From: Clostridium sp. CAG:343
Lineage (GTDB): Bacteria; Bacillota; Clostridia; TANB77; CAG-508
NCBI GenBank assembly: GCA_000431335.1
Contig: FR888021.1
Location: 1 to 64,000, forward strand
Length of the DNA: 64,000 nucleotides
Direction: 5' to 3'
This document shows positions 33,371 through 42,876 of this stretch, piece by piece. The notes beneath the pieces were generated by a model, which was not told where the DNA came from, made no database searches, and saw only the letters and a list, made by a program, of their open reading frames with translations. How positions within the stretch are numbered: position 1 is the first letter of the stretch; every line of letters starts with the position of its first letter. The position numbers and the translations under genes were made by a program.

Positions 33371-35305
33371 TTATCCCTTATTTTTTATTTCAGTTGAAAT
33401 CTTTTCTATAAATTCATTTAATTTCATTGTTCCTAAATCTCCATCTTTATGAGAACGAATTGCAACTAAGTTTTCTTCAACTTCTTTTGCCCCAACTACT
33501 AACATATATGGTGTTTTTTGAAGTTGAGCTTCACGAATTTTATATCCTGTTTTTTCATTTCTATCATCAACCTCTACACGTATTCCTTCTTTTAATAATT
33601 CATCTCTTACTTTGTAAGCATATTCATGTTGATTGTCTGTAATTGGTAATATTTTTACCTGTATTGGTGCAAGCCACGTTGGAAGCACTCCTTTTGTTTC
33701 TTCTAATAAGAATGATATAAATCTATCAGAACTTCCTAATATAGCTCTGTGTATTACCACAGGTCTATGTTTTTCTCCGTCTTTTCCTATATATTCAAGT
33801 TCAAATCTTTCAGGCAATGCAAAATCTAATTGACAAGTTGGTATTGTTATATCATGATTTAAAGCTGTTTTTATTTGTATATCTATTTTTGGTCCATAAA
33901 ATGCTGCTTCTCCTTCTGCTTCATAAAAAGGAATCTCTAATTCAGTTAATATTTCTCTTAATTGACTTTCTGCTGTTTCCCACATTTCGTCATTATCTAT
34001 ATATTTTTCTTTATTACTCTTATCCCTTAAAGATAATCTATATTTAAAACTTGATGCTGGGAATCCAAAATCTTTTTGATATACTTCTACTATTAATTTT
34101 AAAACTTTCCCTACTTCTTCTTTAATCTGGTCTGGTCTTACAAATAAATGTGCATCATTTTGACACATTTGTCTAACTCTTTCCAACCCACAAACACTTC
34201 CACTATCTTCATATCTAAAATCATGTGCAAGTTCTCCAATTTTTATTGGTAAATCGCGATAAGAATGCATTTTATTTTTATATACTAACATATGATGAGG
34301 ACAATTCATTGGTCTTAAAACCATTTCTTCATTATCCATTTTCATAACAGGAAACATATCGTCTTTATAATGGTCCCAATGTCCAGATGTTTTATATAAC
34401 TCTACATTTGCAAGTGAAGGAGTATATACATGACTATATCCTAGTGCTAATTCTTTATCTTGAATATATCTTTCCAATATTCTTCTTATTGTTGCACCAT
34501 TTGGTAAATACATAGGTAATCCTGAACCAACTAGTGGATGAGTCATAAATATTTCTAAATCTTTTCCTATTTTTCTATGATCTCTTTGTTTTGCTTCTTC
34601 TAGTAATTGTAAATGTTCTTGTAATTCACTTGCTTTTGGAAAGGCTATTCCATAAATTCTTTGTAACATTTTGTTTTTTTCGCTACCTCTCCAATAAGCT
34701 CCTGAAGATGATAGTATTTTTATTGATTTTATTTTTCCTGTACTTAATAAATGTGGTCCTGCACATAAGTCTGTAAAATCTCCTTGTTTATAAAAACTAA
34801 TTTCTTCTCCTTCTGGTAATTCTTCAATTAGTTCTTGTTTATATGGTTGTCCTTCCATTAATTTTAATGCTTCTTGCTTTGGTAAAGAAAATCTTTCAAT
34901 TTGTATATTTTCTTTTATGATTTTCTTCATTTCTTCTTCAATTTTTGTTTTATCTTCATCTGTAAAAGGTTTTTCTATATCAAAATCATAATAAAATCCT
35001 TCTGCAATAGAAGGTCCTATTGCAAATTTAACATTTGGAAATAATCTTTTTACAGCTTGTGCCATAATATGTGACGTTGTATGCCAATAAGCTTTTTTTC
35101 CTTCCAAATCATCATTTTTAAATGTATGAAGTATTAAATTACAATCTTCTTTTATTTTATATCTTATATCTCTAATCTCTCCATTAATTTCTCCACAAGT
35201 TACATTTCTTGCTAATCCTTCGCTTATTCTTTTTGCTACTTCTAAAATTGATGTTCCTTCTTCTATTTCCATAGTTGAACCATCTTTTAAAATAACTTTA
35301 ATCAT
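33371..35305 (-). CDS. thrS: Threonine-tRNA ligase
   Basis: A 644-residue enzyme: TGS domain (1-60), editing domain with HTTSHIMAQAVKRLF and the CAGPH motif, the class II catalytic core (MYLPNGATIRR, RPMNCPHHMLVY, FRYEDSGSVCGLERVR), and an anticodon-binding domain (VKILPITDNQHEYA). It charges tRNA-Thr. Expression is controlled by the T-box leader upstream. Length is normal. Confidence 0.97.
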   Translation of the reverse strand: MIKVILKDGSTMEIEEGTSILEVAKRISEGLARNVTCGEINGEIRDIRYKIKEDCNLILHTFKNDDLEGKKAYWHTTSHIMAQAVKRLFPNVKFAIGPSIAEGFYYDFDIEKPFTDEDKTKIEEEMKKIIKENIQIERFSLPKQEALKLMEGQPYKQELIEELPEGEEISFYKQGDFTDLCAGPHLLSTGKIKSIKILSSSGAYWRGSEKNKMLQRIYGIAFPKASELQEHLQLLEEAKQRDHRKIGKDLEIFMTHPLVGSGLPMYLPNGATIRRILERYIQDKELALGYSHVYTPSLANVELYKTSGHWDHYKDDMFPVMKMDNEEMVLRPMNCPHHMLVYKNKMHSYRDLPIKIGELAHDFRYEDSGSVCGLERVRQMCQNDAHLFVRPDQIKEEVGKVLKLIVEVYQKDFGFPASSFKYRLSLRDKSNKEKYIDNDEMWETAESQLREILTELEIPFYEAEGEAAFYGPKIDIQIKTALNHDITIPTCQLDFALPERFELEYIGKDGEKHRPVVIHRAILGSSDRFISFLLEETKGVLPTWLAPIQVKILPITDNQHEYAYKVRDELLKEGIRVEVDDRNEKTGYKIREAQLQKTPYMLVVGAKEVEENLVAIRSHKDGDLGTMKLNEFIEKISTEIKNKG

Positions 35306-35352
35306 AAACGTTCCTCCTTTATATTATTTATTGGATATTTATCATATATATA

Positions 35353-35575
35353 AAAACACTCCTTGGATATCATAAATCCATAGGAGTGCTTTTTTATACA
35401 CGGTTCCATCCTATATTTTACTTAGTTAATAGATTGTAACGTATCTAAAACGTCTAGCTTATTCACTAGAGATTTTGAAGAGGTAGTTTTTCAAATATGT
35501 TTTCTGGAATTAATTTTCAGCCTATGATTAATTCTCTCTAACAGTAACCTTTATTTTACTTTTTCTCTCACTTAT
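35353..35575 (-). promoter_or_regulatory. T-box leader of thrS
   Basis: Read on the minus strand, a long structured leader contains the T-box core GGATGGAACCGTG (near 35397-35411) that pairs with uncharged tRNA, and ends in a strong terminator (35353-35396). A stem I with a GNTG-like region and an ACT ACC stretch, the probable threonine specifier, lies 5' of it. Uncharged tRNA-Thr should switch on thrS. Confidence 0.85.
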
Positions 35576-35676
35576 CTTTGTTCTATGTTAATAGTTTAAC
35601 CTCTTTTTTTAAAAAAGTCAATAGAATTCTTTACTTTTTATTTTTCTTATTATATAATTATTATTGTATTTATTTT

Positions 35677-35752
35677 GCTTCCATAGCTCAGTTGGTAGAG
35701 TGCAGCCTTGGTAAGGCTGAGGTCACGGGTTCAATTCCCGTTGGAAGCTCCA
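35677..35752 (+). tRNA. tRNA-Thr (anticodon GGT)
   Basis: A full cloverleaf of 76 bases with encoded CCA: acceptor GCTTCCA/TGGAAGC, anticodon stem CAGCC/GGCTG with loop TTGGTAA, and T loop TTCAATT on an ACGGG/CCCGT stem. GGT reads ACC and ACT. It lies divergently beside the T-box leader of thrS. Confidence 0.95.
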
Positions 35753-35757
35753 TACTT

Positions 35758-35787
35758 AAAAAACCAGCCTTTAAGACTGGTTTTTTC
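35758..35787 (+). terminator. Terminator after tRNA-Thr
   Basis: AAAACCAG and CTGGTTTT form an 8-bp stem followed by a T run, just downstream of the tRNA. It also ends the convergent sigH gene. Confidence 0.8.
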
Positions 35788-36430
35788 AATTTTCAAGCAT
35801 ATTTTTTATTGCTTTTTTTCTTATTCTTTGTATTGCATTATCTATCGACTTAACTGGCGAATCTAATTTTTTTGCAATTGTTACATAACTTTCGCCCTTT
35901 AAAAATCCATCTAATACTTGCTTTTCAAATTTACTTAAATTTTTGTTGACTGCATTTTCCATTTCACTATAATATTCTTTTTTCATTATTGTTTCTAATG
36001 GGTCTTCTACAGTATTACTATTAAAAGTATCTATTAATTCAACACTATCTTCTTCATTATTATCATAAGCAGCCATATTTAGTGATAAATACGAATTCAA
36101 AGGCATATGTTTTTGTCTATTTGAACTTTTTATTGCTGTTATTAATTGTCTCTCTATGCAGATATTAGCAAAAGATTTGAATGATTTCTGTTTTTCTTCT
36201 TTAAAATCCTTTATCGCCTTAAACAGTCCAATCATTCCTTCCTGTAATATATCTTCTTTTTCGGCTCCAATCATAAAATATTTACTAACTTTTATATTAA
36301 CTAAGTTTTTATATTTTTCTAGTAAATAAGCTAAAGATTCTTGGTCTCCTTGCTTAATTTGAGATATTATTTGTTCATCTGTTAGATTGCTATATTTATC
36401 TGTTGTAAAGAATACATTTTCATTCTGCAT
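35786..36430 (-). CDS. sigH: RNA polymerase sigma-H factor
   Basis: A 214-residue sigma factor of the SigH/Spo0H type: region 2 (EYLLEKYKNLVNIKVSKYF-like, GAEKEDILQEGMIGLFKAIKDF, FKSFANICIERQLITAIKS) and region 4 (LSKFEKQVLDGFLKGESYVTIAKKLDSPVKSIDNAIQRIRKK). It directs early sporulation genes. The ATG at 36430 has GGAGG 12 bases upstream. Longer upstream frames lack a ribosome site. Confidence 0.93.
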   Translation of the reverse strand: MQNENVFFTTDKYSNLTDEQIISQIKQGDQESLAYLLEKYKNLVNIKVSKYFMIGAEKEDILQEGMIGLFKAIKDFKEEKQKSFKSFANICIERQLITAIKSSNRQKHMPLNSYLSLNMAAYDNNEEDSVELIDTFNSNTVEDPLETIMKKEYYSEMENAVNKNLSKFEKQVLDGFLKGESYVTIAKKLDSPVKSIDNAIQRIRKKAIKNMLEN

Positions 36431-36514
36431 TTCGTCAAGATACCTCCAATTGTGCTTTTTTTGTATTATATATGTCAAAATTACTAATGTCAAGCAGTTT
36501 TTAGCAAATTGCTA

Positions 36515-38248
36515 TTATTTTAGTTCATTTTTCAGCATTGACCATACAGCATCATCTTCCATGTCTTTTTGCCATGAACCTACACCTGCCAAATTTTTTT
36601 CTTTTATTAAAGATACCTTTTCTTTTAGAGATTGTATATCTTCAATCCAAATTTCTTTTTTATTATCGCCATCTTTATATTCTGCATAGTTTTGTTTTAA
36701 GTCATTATCCCATTTTTTCTCAACATCATTTGGTAATACTTTTTCAATATCTTTCATAGCCACAGTATTTCTACTTATTATTTTTCCTCCTGAATTAGTT
36801 GTCCAAACTCTTGTATAAAATGGAACTGCTAATATTATCTTTTCTGACTTGATTTCTTCTGTTTTTAGAAATTTTTCTAAATTTAATTTTACCCAATCAT
36901 ATCCAGCAGTTGTTCCTGGTTTTGTACTAGATGTACCATATTCGTCATAAGCCATAAACACAATGTAATCTGCTACATTACCTATTACATTTCTATCAAA
37001 GCATAATGACCAAGTTTCTCCTCCATCCGGTGCTGTTACATCTACAGAAGTTACAAGTCCTATTTCTTTTAAACGTGGTGTTAACTCTATAATAAATCTT
37101 GAATACATATCTTTGTCGTCTTCTCTCATATTTTCAAAATCTATGTTAACCCCATCTAAATTATATTTTACACATTTATTAACAATACTTTCAATTAACT
37201 TTTGCCTTGATTCGTAACTATTCATAATTTTAGAAGTAATTGATAGACTACTTTTTGCCGCTTCTGCATTTGATATCATTGGCCATACTTTATAACCATT
37301 TTCATGTGCCCAGTTAATATAATTTTCGCCTTTAGTTCCTACATTTTCTGTTAAATTCCCATTTTTATCAATATAGAAAAATGCTGGTGAAACAACATTA
37401 ACACCATCTATTGTTGTTCCAGTTCTGTCTGGTGCTGAACCATATTCAGAAAAATAATCCCAAGTTAAATTAACTTTTCCATTTATTTGTTTTTCTTCTT
37501 CCATAGATTCTCTAACTATAAATTCATTCTCTAGTTGATTTGATTTTATATAACCTATTTTCCCATTTTCCGTTCTAATTTTAGTGTATCCATTATTTGA
37601 AGCTATGACAACAACACACTCTCCCCTTTTTATTCTATCTACTGTTTTTGAAATAAAATTGGTTGAAGATTTAACTGAAGTATCAGATGTTACAATTGCT
37701 TTTTTCTGTTCTTTTTCTAATGAATCCATTGTTATTACTTTAGTTTTTTCAATATTAGAAATTTCTATATCATATACATCTTTCATTTCAGAAATTGGCA
37801 AATATACTATTCCATCTCTTTTTATTGCATGTGCATAAATATTTTTGTCTGATCCATTAATAGTGATTTTATTATCTTCAAACCCTATAGCTGCAATCTT
37901 TTTCTCATAAGTTGTTATTATTTGATTAGTTTCTTTTTCTTCATAAATATATTTATCAAAGAAATTTGCAATATCTGATTCTGATAAATATATAATATTA
38001 TCTTCTATTAAAATCTGCTGTTTTAAGTTAGATGTTACATTTTTATTATTGATAACTAAATTTGTTGTTTTGTTATTATCAAAAACAACAAACTCATTAA
38101 CCAACAATCCTATTACAAAAATAACAATTATAATAGCAATTATTATTAATGCTTTTGAAATGGCTTTTTTGCTTTTTTTATTTTTTCCTCCTGAAGCTGT
38201 TCCTTTAATTGTTGTTTCATTTTTTAACTCTCTTTTTCCTCTTCTCAT
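36515..38248 (-). CDS. GH18 family glycoside hydrolase with stalk and SH3 domains
   Basis: A 577-residue secreted or membrane-anchored enzyme: transmembrane anchor at about 32-52, a region like the copper-amine-oxidase N-terminal repeat (about 65-175), an SH3 domain (about 185-240) and a GH18 domain with LDGVNIDFEN (DxxDxDxE catalytic motif) and VFMAYDEYG. Similar proteins cut N-acetylglucosamine polymers during spore germination or wall turnover. Its gene lies just upstream of sigH. Confidence 0.88.
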   Translation of the reverse strand: MRRGKRELKNETTIKGTASGGKNKKSKKAISKALIIIAIIIVIFVIGLLVNEFVVFDNNKTTNLVINNKNVTSNLKQQILIEDNIIYLSESDIANFFDKYIYEEKETNQIITTYEKKIAAIGFEDNKITINGSDKNIYAHAIKRDGIVYLPISEMKDVYDIEISNIEKTKVITMDSLEKEQKKAIVTSDTSVKSSTNFISKTVDRIKRGECVVVIASNNGYTKIRTENGKIGYIKSNQLENEFIVRESMEEEKQINGKVNLTWDYFSEYGSAPDRTGTTIDGVNVVSPAFFYIDKNGNLTENVGTKGENYINWAHENGYKVWPMISNAEAAKSSLSITSKIMNSYESRQKLIESIVNKCVKYNLDGVNIDFENMREDDKDMYSRFIIELTPRLKEIGLVTSVDVTAPDGGETWSLCFDRNVIGNVADYIVFMAYDEYGTSSTKPGTTAGYDWVKLNLEKFLKTEEIKSEKIILAVPFYTRVWTTNSGGKIISRNTVAMKDIEKVLPNDVEKKWDNDLKQNYAEYKDGDNKKEIWIEDIQSLKEKVSLIKEKNLAGVGSWQKDMEDDAVWSMLKNELK

Positions 38249-38326
38249 GTTTTTTCTACTCCTCTTTTTCTTTTTTATTAATATATCATAAATTATTATA
38301 TATTAAAATAACTTTTTAATATATAA

Positions 38327-38364
38327 AATAAACAGATATGAATATTATAACATATCTGTTTATT
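38327..38364 (-). terminator. Terminator of the metal-ATPase operon
   Basis: A 14-bp perfect stem (38327-38340 with 38351-38364) is followed on the minus strand by TTTATATATT. Confidence 0.8.
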
Positions 38365-38377
38365 CTTGTGTCAATAA

Positions 38378-40447
38378 TTATTTTAAAATTCTGATAGTAT
38401 TAAATATAGTTATTAAAGTTGTCCCTACATCAGCAAAAACTGCTTCCCACATATCGGCTATTCCTAATATGCTAAGAAGTAATATTAATATTTTTACTCC
38501 AATTGAAAATATTAAATTTTCTTTTATTATTCTGTTAGTTTTCTTAGAAATTTGTATTGCTTCTATAATTTTCTTTAATTCATCTGTCATAATAACCATA
38601 TCAGATGCTTCAATTGCTGAATTTGATCCAATACCTCCCATTGATATACCAATATCAGCTCTAGCTAAAACAGGACTATCATTAATTCCATCTCCTACAT
38701 ATGCAACTTTTTTTTCTGTAATATTATTATCTAATACTTTTTCTAATTCATTATATTTATCCTGTGGTAGCATTTCTGACTTTACTTCATCAATGTTTAC
38801 TTCTTTTGCTATTCGAGTTGCAACCTCTTTTTTATCTCCTGTAAGCATCTTTGTCTTTATTCCTAATTCTTTTAACTGTTTAATTGTTTCTTTAGCATCT
38901 GACTTTATTTCATCTGTTAATACAATGCCCCCAGTTATTTCATCTTCTATTTTCAAATAAAGAATTGTTCCTTTTTCATCTATTTTTTCTTTGCTGTCTA
39001 CAAATTCTGCATTTCCTATTTTTATTTTCATATTGTTATAAGTATATTTTAATCCTTTACCTGATATTTCTTCAAAGTCTTTAACCTTAGTTGTATCAAT
39101 TTCATCATTTACCATTTCTAAAATTGATTTAGCTAATGGATGATTCGAAAAACTTTCTCCCATAGCAAAATAATTTAATATTTCGTTTTCTGAATATTTT
39201 CCATTATATGTCTTGATTTTACTAACTTTAAACTTTCCTGTAGTTATTGTTCCTGTCTTATCAAATAATATTTGTCCTATATCTTTAATTCCATCTAGAT
39301 AATCACTACCTTTTATTAAAATTCCTTTTTTAGAAGCTTTACCTATTCCACTAAAATAACTAAGAGGTACTGATATTGCAATTGAACATGGGCAAGATAT
39401 AACTAAAAATATTAAAGCTTTATAAATACTGTCATAATAAGTAGAGCCTTTTATTAAAATTGGCATAAATATTGCTACTAGCAGTGCCAATCCTAATACA
39501 ATCGGTGTATAAATTTTTGCTGCTTTTGCAACAAATGTTTCTGTTTTTGCTTTTTTATCAGTTGCATTTTCTACTAAATTTAAAATTTGACTAACTGTAC
39601 TGTTTTCATAATTTTTTTCTACTTTAATTTCTAATATTCCTTGAACATTAATAGCTCCAGATAATACTTTAGATTTTTCTTTTACCTTTACAAAAGCACT
39701 TTCTCCCGTTAATGCAGAATTATCTAATTCTGCTTCGCCTTTTAATACTATTCCATCCAAAGGAATTTTTTCTCCTGTTTTTACTAAAATTATATCTCCA
39801 ACATTTACCTCTTCAGGATTTACTTGTTGATATTCTTCTCCATTTTTTAAATTTGCATATTCTGGTTTTATATTCATTAAATCTGAAATTGATTTACGTG
39901 TTTTGCTTATAGCTTTTGATTCTAATATTTTTCCTATTTCATATAAAGTTATAACCATTACACCTTCCATTACTTTGTTTACTAAACATGCTCCTATAAC
40001 AGAAATGGTAATTAATGCATTTTCATCTAATACTCCTTTTCGTATTTGCATAAATGCCTTTTTTATTGTTCTACTTAATAATATTATTATTGATACTATA
40101 ATAAGTACTATTTGTATATTAGTATTAAAATTTAATTTGGTTCCTAAAAAATATATTAGTATTCCTATTATAATTCTTGCTATATGGAAACTTTCTTTAC
40201 TGTCCTTTTTTTTATTGCTTTCTTCCATATCTACTACATTAACATCTGGTTCTAATGCCTTAACAATTTCTATTATCTCTTTTTTTGGATTATTTTTATT
40301 TGTTTTAAATGATAATTTTAAAGTTGAAAAATTTACTGTAACATCTTCATAGCCATCTGTACTTGCTATTTTATCTTCTACTTTTTTCGCACAACTAGCA
40401 CAATCTAGTCCTTCTAAAATATATTTATAATTCTTCAATATGTTCAC
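38378..40447 (-). CDS. cadA: Heavy-metal P1B-type ATPase (CadA/ZntA type)
   Basis: A 689-residue transporter with an N-terminal HMA domain (GLDCASCAKKVE), the CPC metal site in ISCPCSIAIS, phosphorylation motif DKTGTITTG, TGES and GDGINDSPVLARADIG. It exports Cd, Zn or Pb at the cost of ATP. It overlaps the ArsR-type repressor gene by 23 bases, the usual cadCA layout. Confidence 0.93.
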   Translation of the reverse strand: MNILKNYKYILEGLDCASCAKKVEDKIASTDGYEDVTVNFSTLKLSFKTNKNNPKKEIIEIVKALEPDVNVVDMEESNKKKDSKESFHIARIIIGILIYFLGTKLNFNTNIQIVLIIVSIIILLSRTIKKAFMQIRKGVLDENALITISVIGACLVNKVMEGVMVITLYEIGKILESKAISKTRKSISDLMNIKPEYANLKNGEEYQQVNPEEVNVGDIILVKTGEKIPLDGIVLKGEAELDNSALTGESAFVKVKEKSKVLSGAINVQGILEIKVEKNYENSTVSQILNLVENATDKKAKTETFVAKAAKIYTPIVLGLALLVAIFMPILIKGSTYYDSIYKALIFLVISCPCSIAISVPLSYFSGIGKASKKGILIKGSDYLDGIKDIGQILFDKTGTITTGKFKVSKIKTYNGKYSENEILNYFAMGESFSNHPLAKSILEMVNDEIDTTKVKDFEEISGKGLKYTYNNMKIKIGNAEFVDSKEKIDEKGTILYLKIEDEITGGIVLTDEIKSDAKETIKQLKELGIKTKMLTGDKKEVATRIAKEVNIDEVKSEMLPQDKYNELEKVLDNNITEKKVAYVGDGINDSPVLARADIGISMGGIGSNSAIEASDMVIMTDELKKIIEAIQISKKTNRIIKENLIFSIGVKILILLLSILGIADMWEAVFADVGTTLITIFNTIRILK

Positions 40448-40778
40448 GCCCTTTCTTTACAATTTGTGATATATGCTCATCATCTAGGCTATAATAAACT
40501 ACTTTTCCTTCTTTTCGATATTTTACTAATTTAGATTGCTTTAAAATTCTTAATTGGTGTGATATTGCAGATTGAGTAGTTTGAACTATATTGGCTATAT
40601 CACATACACATAGTTCTTCTTCCATAAGAGCATATATTATCTTCATTCTTGTTGAATCAGCAAAAACCTTAAAAAGTTCTGCTATGTCATATATTAACCC
40701 GTCTTCTGGCATTTTTTCTTTTACATTTTTTACTGTATCTTCATGAATTACAGTATTTTCGCAAATTCCTTCTTCCAT
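40425..40778 (-). CDS. ArsR/SmtB-family metal repressor (CadC-like)
   Basis: A 117-residue winged-helix repressor: FKVFADSTRMKIIYALMEEELCVCDIANIVQTTQSAISHQLRILKQSKLV. The Cys-x-Cys in ELCVCDI is the metal site of CadC-like members, and extra Cys and His lie in the N-terminal tail. The ATG at 40778 follows GGAGG. It should repress its own operon until Cd, Zn or Pb binds. Confidence 0.92.
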   Translation of the reverse strand: MEEGICENTVIHEDTVKNVKEKMPEDGLIYDIAELFKVFADSTRMKIIYALMEEELCVCDIANIVQTTQSAISHQLRILKQSKLVKYRKEGKVVYYSLDDEHISQIVKKGREHIEEL

Positions 40779-40810
40779 AAATTCCTCCTTCTTTTGTATA
40801 TTGTTTTTAT

Positions 40811-40863
40811 ATATGAGCAACTATTCATATGTTTATTGTATGTCTATTTTTTTTATTTGTCAA
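40811..40863 (-). promoter_or_regulatory. Promoter and operator of the metal-resistance operon
   Basis: TTGACA (minus strand, 40858-40863) and TACAAT (40835-40840) have a 17-base spacer. The inverted repeat ATATGAGCAACTATTCATAT (40811-40830) just downstream fits the 12-2-12 ArsR-family operator (ATATGAAnn-type arms). Confidence 0.8.
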
Positions 40864-40873
40864 CACTATTGAT

Positions 40874-40922
40874 AAAAAAATACCATCTCATCTTAAAATA
40901 TTAAGAATGAGACAGTATTTTA
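40874..40922 (-). terminator. Terminator of purC
   Basis: A stem built of AAATAC/GTATTTT, TCTCAT/ATGAGA and CTTAA/TTAAG, with small interruptions, lies between purC and the ArsR gene, with T-rich sequence on the minus-strand 3' side. Confidence 0.7.
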
Positions 40923-40930
40923 TCAAATAC

Positions 40931-41776
40931 TTAAATTTTATCACCTGTAATCTTTTGATAGATTTCCTTATACACTTTTGACAATTGAATTGTCATTTCT
41001 TTGCTTATAATTGGCATTGGTGCATGCTGGTTCCATCCCAGTTTTGTTAACTCTTCAATCAGTAGTTGTTTATCATACGTGGTTTGAGGCCTTCCAATTT
41101 TATAATTTTCTTCCAGCCAAAATCTACTTGTATCAGGTGTCACCACCTGATCTACGAGAACCAAATTTTCATTTTTATTAATGCCGAACTTAAATTTTGT
41201 ATCGGCTATAATGATACCCTTTGTCATAGCATATTCGCTACACATATTATATAGCTCAATGCTCTTTTCCTGTATTTTTCGAGTTAACTCAAATCCTATT
41301 CTTTCTACACTTTGGTCTATGTTAATCCTTTTTCCTCTGTACATAGTTCCTCGTGTTGTAGGAGTATACCAGGGACAAGAAAGCTTTTCGGCCTCCTTAA
41401 GGTCTCTTATTTCAGGAATATTCAGCTTATTCTGCCAAATATATCCGGTTGCATATCCTCGTACACAACCGCCCACAGGCAAAGTTTGAATACCTCTTTC
41501 AACAAGCATAGTACGACCTTCGTACTCTTTTGTCTGGAATTCTTCAGGCATATCTGCATTGTTGATAGAAATCATGGGATTATTAATACATCCTTTTGTA
41601 TAATTGTACCAAAATGCTGTCAGCTTATTTGAAACCTTTCCCTTGTCTGGAATGGTTTCTGAAAACACTATATTCGACGTGGCGATTTTGTCAAAATATA
41701 CATATATAGCTTTATCACCTAAATCATAGATATCCCGGATTTTTCCATCTTTTACTTTTTTCATTTCATTTTTCAT
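40931..41776 (-). CDS. purC: Phosphoribosylaminoimidazole-succinocarboxamide synthase
   Basis: A 281-residue SAICAR synthase (GKIRDIYDLGDKAIYVYF, GCVRGYATGYIW, ADTKFKFGI, LVDQVVTPDTSRFW) of the purine pathway. No other pur gene is near. Its G+C content is visibly higher than that of its neighbours, and it uses codons such as CGG, GGC and CTG rarely seen nearby, so recent transfer is likely. Codon 14 (minus strand 41737-41735) is an in-frame CGG at a conserved Arg of the family. The ATG at 41776 follows AAAGGTGA. Confidence 0.93.
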   Translation of the reverse strand: MKNEMKKVKDGKIRDIYDLGDKAIYVYFDKIATSNIVFSETIPDKGKVSNKLTAFWYNYTKGCINNPMISINNADMPEEFQTKEYEGRTMLVERGIQTLPVGGCVRGYATGYIWQNKLNIPEIRDLKEAEKLSCPWYTPTTRGTMYRGKRINIDQSVERIGFELTRKIQEKSIELYNMCSEYAMTKGIIIADTKFKFGINKNENLVLVDQVVTPDTSRFWLEENYKIGRPQTTYDKQLLIEELTKLGWNQHAPMPIISKEMTIQLSKVYKEIYQKITGDKI

Positions 41777-41932
41777 TTCGTTCACCTTTCATTTTAAGTA
41801 TTTGATAGATTCCTTAATTTTAGAATCTTCTCCTCTGTAACATACAAAGTAATATTTATTTTAACACATTTCCTATAAAATGTAAATAATTTTATAGGTA
41901 TTTTTATGTTACCTATTTATATCAAAAAAATA

Positions 41933-41959
41933 TAAACAAGAGGTGCTTCCTCTTGTTTA
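41933..41959 (-). terminator. Terminator of the cotJ operon
   Basis: An 11-bp perfect stem (41933-41943 with 41949-41959) with a 5-base loop, followed on the minus strand by ATATTTTTTT. Confidence 0.85.
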
Positions 41960-42556
41960 TTAATTTTCACTGCAATTACTTGTATAGAATTTTCTTCCTG
42001 CTAGCTTATCCTGAACTCCTCTTAATGCTTCTCCGAATCTTTGGAAATGAACAACTTCTCTTTGTCTTAAATAACGAAGCGGATCTAAAACATCTGGATT
42101 ATCTCTACATAAGTCTATCAATTTTTCATAAGTTGCTCTAGCTTTTTGCTCTGCTGCTAAATCTTCTTGTAAGTTTGCTATCGGATCACCTTTACATGCT
42201 AAACATGTTGCATCAAATGGCACTCCTGCTGCTGATTGTGGATAAATATCTACCCCATGGTCTGTATAATATGGTGCTAATCCTGCTTTTTCAATTTCTT
42301 CTATTGATGCACCATCTGTTAATTGGTGTACAATTGTTCCTACCATTTCTAAATGTGCCAATTCTTCTGTACCAATATCATTTAAAATTGCTTTAGCTTT
42401 TTGATCTGGCATACCAAATCTTTGTGATAAGTATCTTAAAGAAGCAGCAAGTTCACCATCTGGTCCACCATATTGAGATATAATTACTTTTGCCAATCTA
42501 GGATCTGGACATTTTATATTAATCGGATATTGTAATGTTTTGTTATAAGTCCACAT
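41960..42556 (-). CDS. cotJC: Spore coat protein CotJC, manganese-catalase family
   Basis: A 198-residue ferritin-like protein with conserved metal ligands (ELAASLRYLSQRF, ILNDIGTEELAHLEMVGTIV, EQKARATYEKLI, REVVHFQRFGEAL). It is a catalase-type component of the inner spore coat. The ATG at 42556 overlaps the cotJB stop by one base and follows GGGGG. Confidence 0.95.
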   Translation of the reverse strand: MWTYNKTLQYPINIKCPDPRLAKVIISQYGGPDGELAASLRYLSQRFGMPDQKAKAILNDIGTEELAHLEMVGTIVHQLTDGASIEEIEKAGLAPYYTDHGVDIYPQSAAGVPFDATCLACKGDPIANLQEDLAAEQKARATYEKLIDLCRDNPDVLDPLRYLRQREVVHFQRFGEALRGVQDKLAGRKFYTSNCSEN

Positions 42557-42876
42557 TAATAATTCCCCCTTTCCCAAGGCCAAGGTTCTTCTAACCATCT
42601 CCATTTATTGCAAGGGTAATTAATGGTTAGAGGTCCATAGACTTTCTGATATTTATCTTTTAATTCTTTTACTTGTTTACAATATTTTCTGTGTAAACAA
42701 AGTGCCTTTTGATCATCTGGATGAGTATCTAAATACAATGCAAGTTCAGTAATTGCAAATTCACAACATCTAATTTCTTGTATCATTTCTCTTCTTAAAT
42801 CACAATCTACTGTATTTTCTTTTTCACATTCACAATTACAATTACAACTGTAATTTCTATTTTCTTCTATTGACAT
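42556..42876 (-). CDS. cotJB: Spore coat protein CotJB
   Basis: A 106-residue protein with a Cys-rich head (CNCNCECEKE) and the CotJB core (IRCCEFAITELALYLDTHPDDQKAL, then YGPLTINYP). It is a partner of CotJA and CotJC in the coat. It overlaps cotJA by 10 bases and cotJC by one, so all three are coupled. Confidence 0.92.
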   Translation of the reverse strand: MSIEENRNYSCNCNCECEKENTVDCDLRREMIQEIRCCEFAITELALYLDTHPDDQKALCLHRKYCKQVKELKDKYQKVYGPLTINYPCNKWRWLEEPWPWERGNY

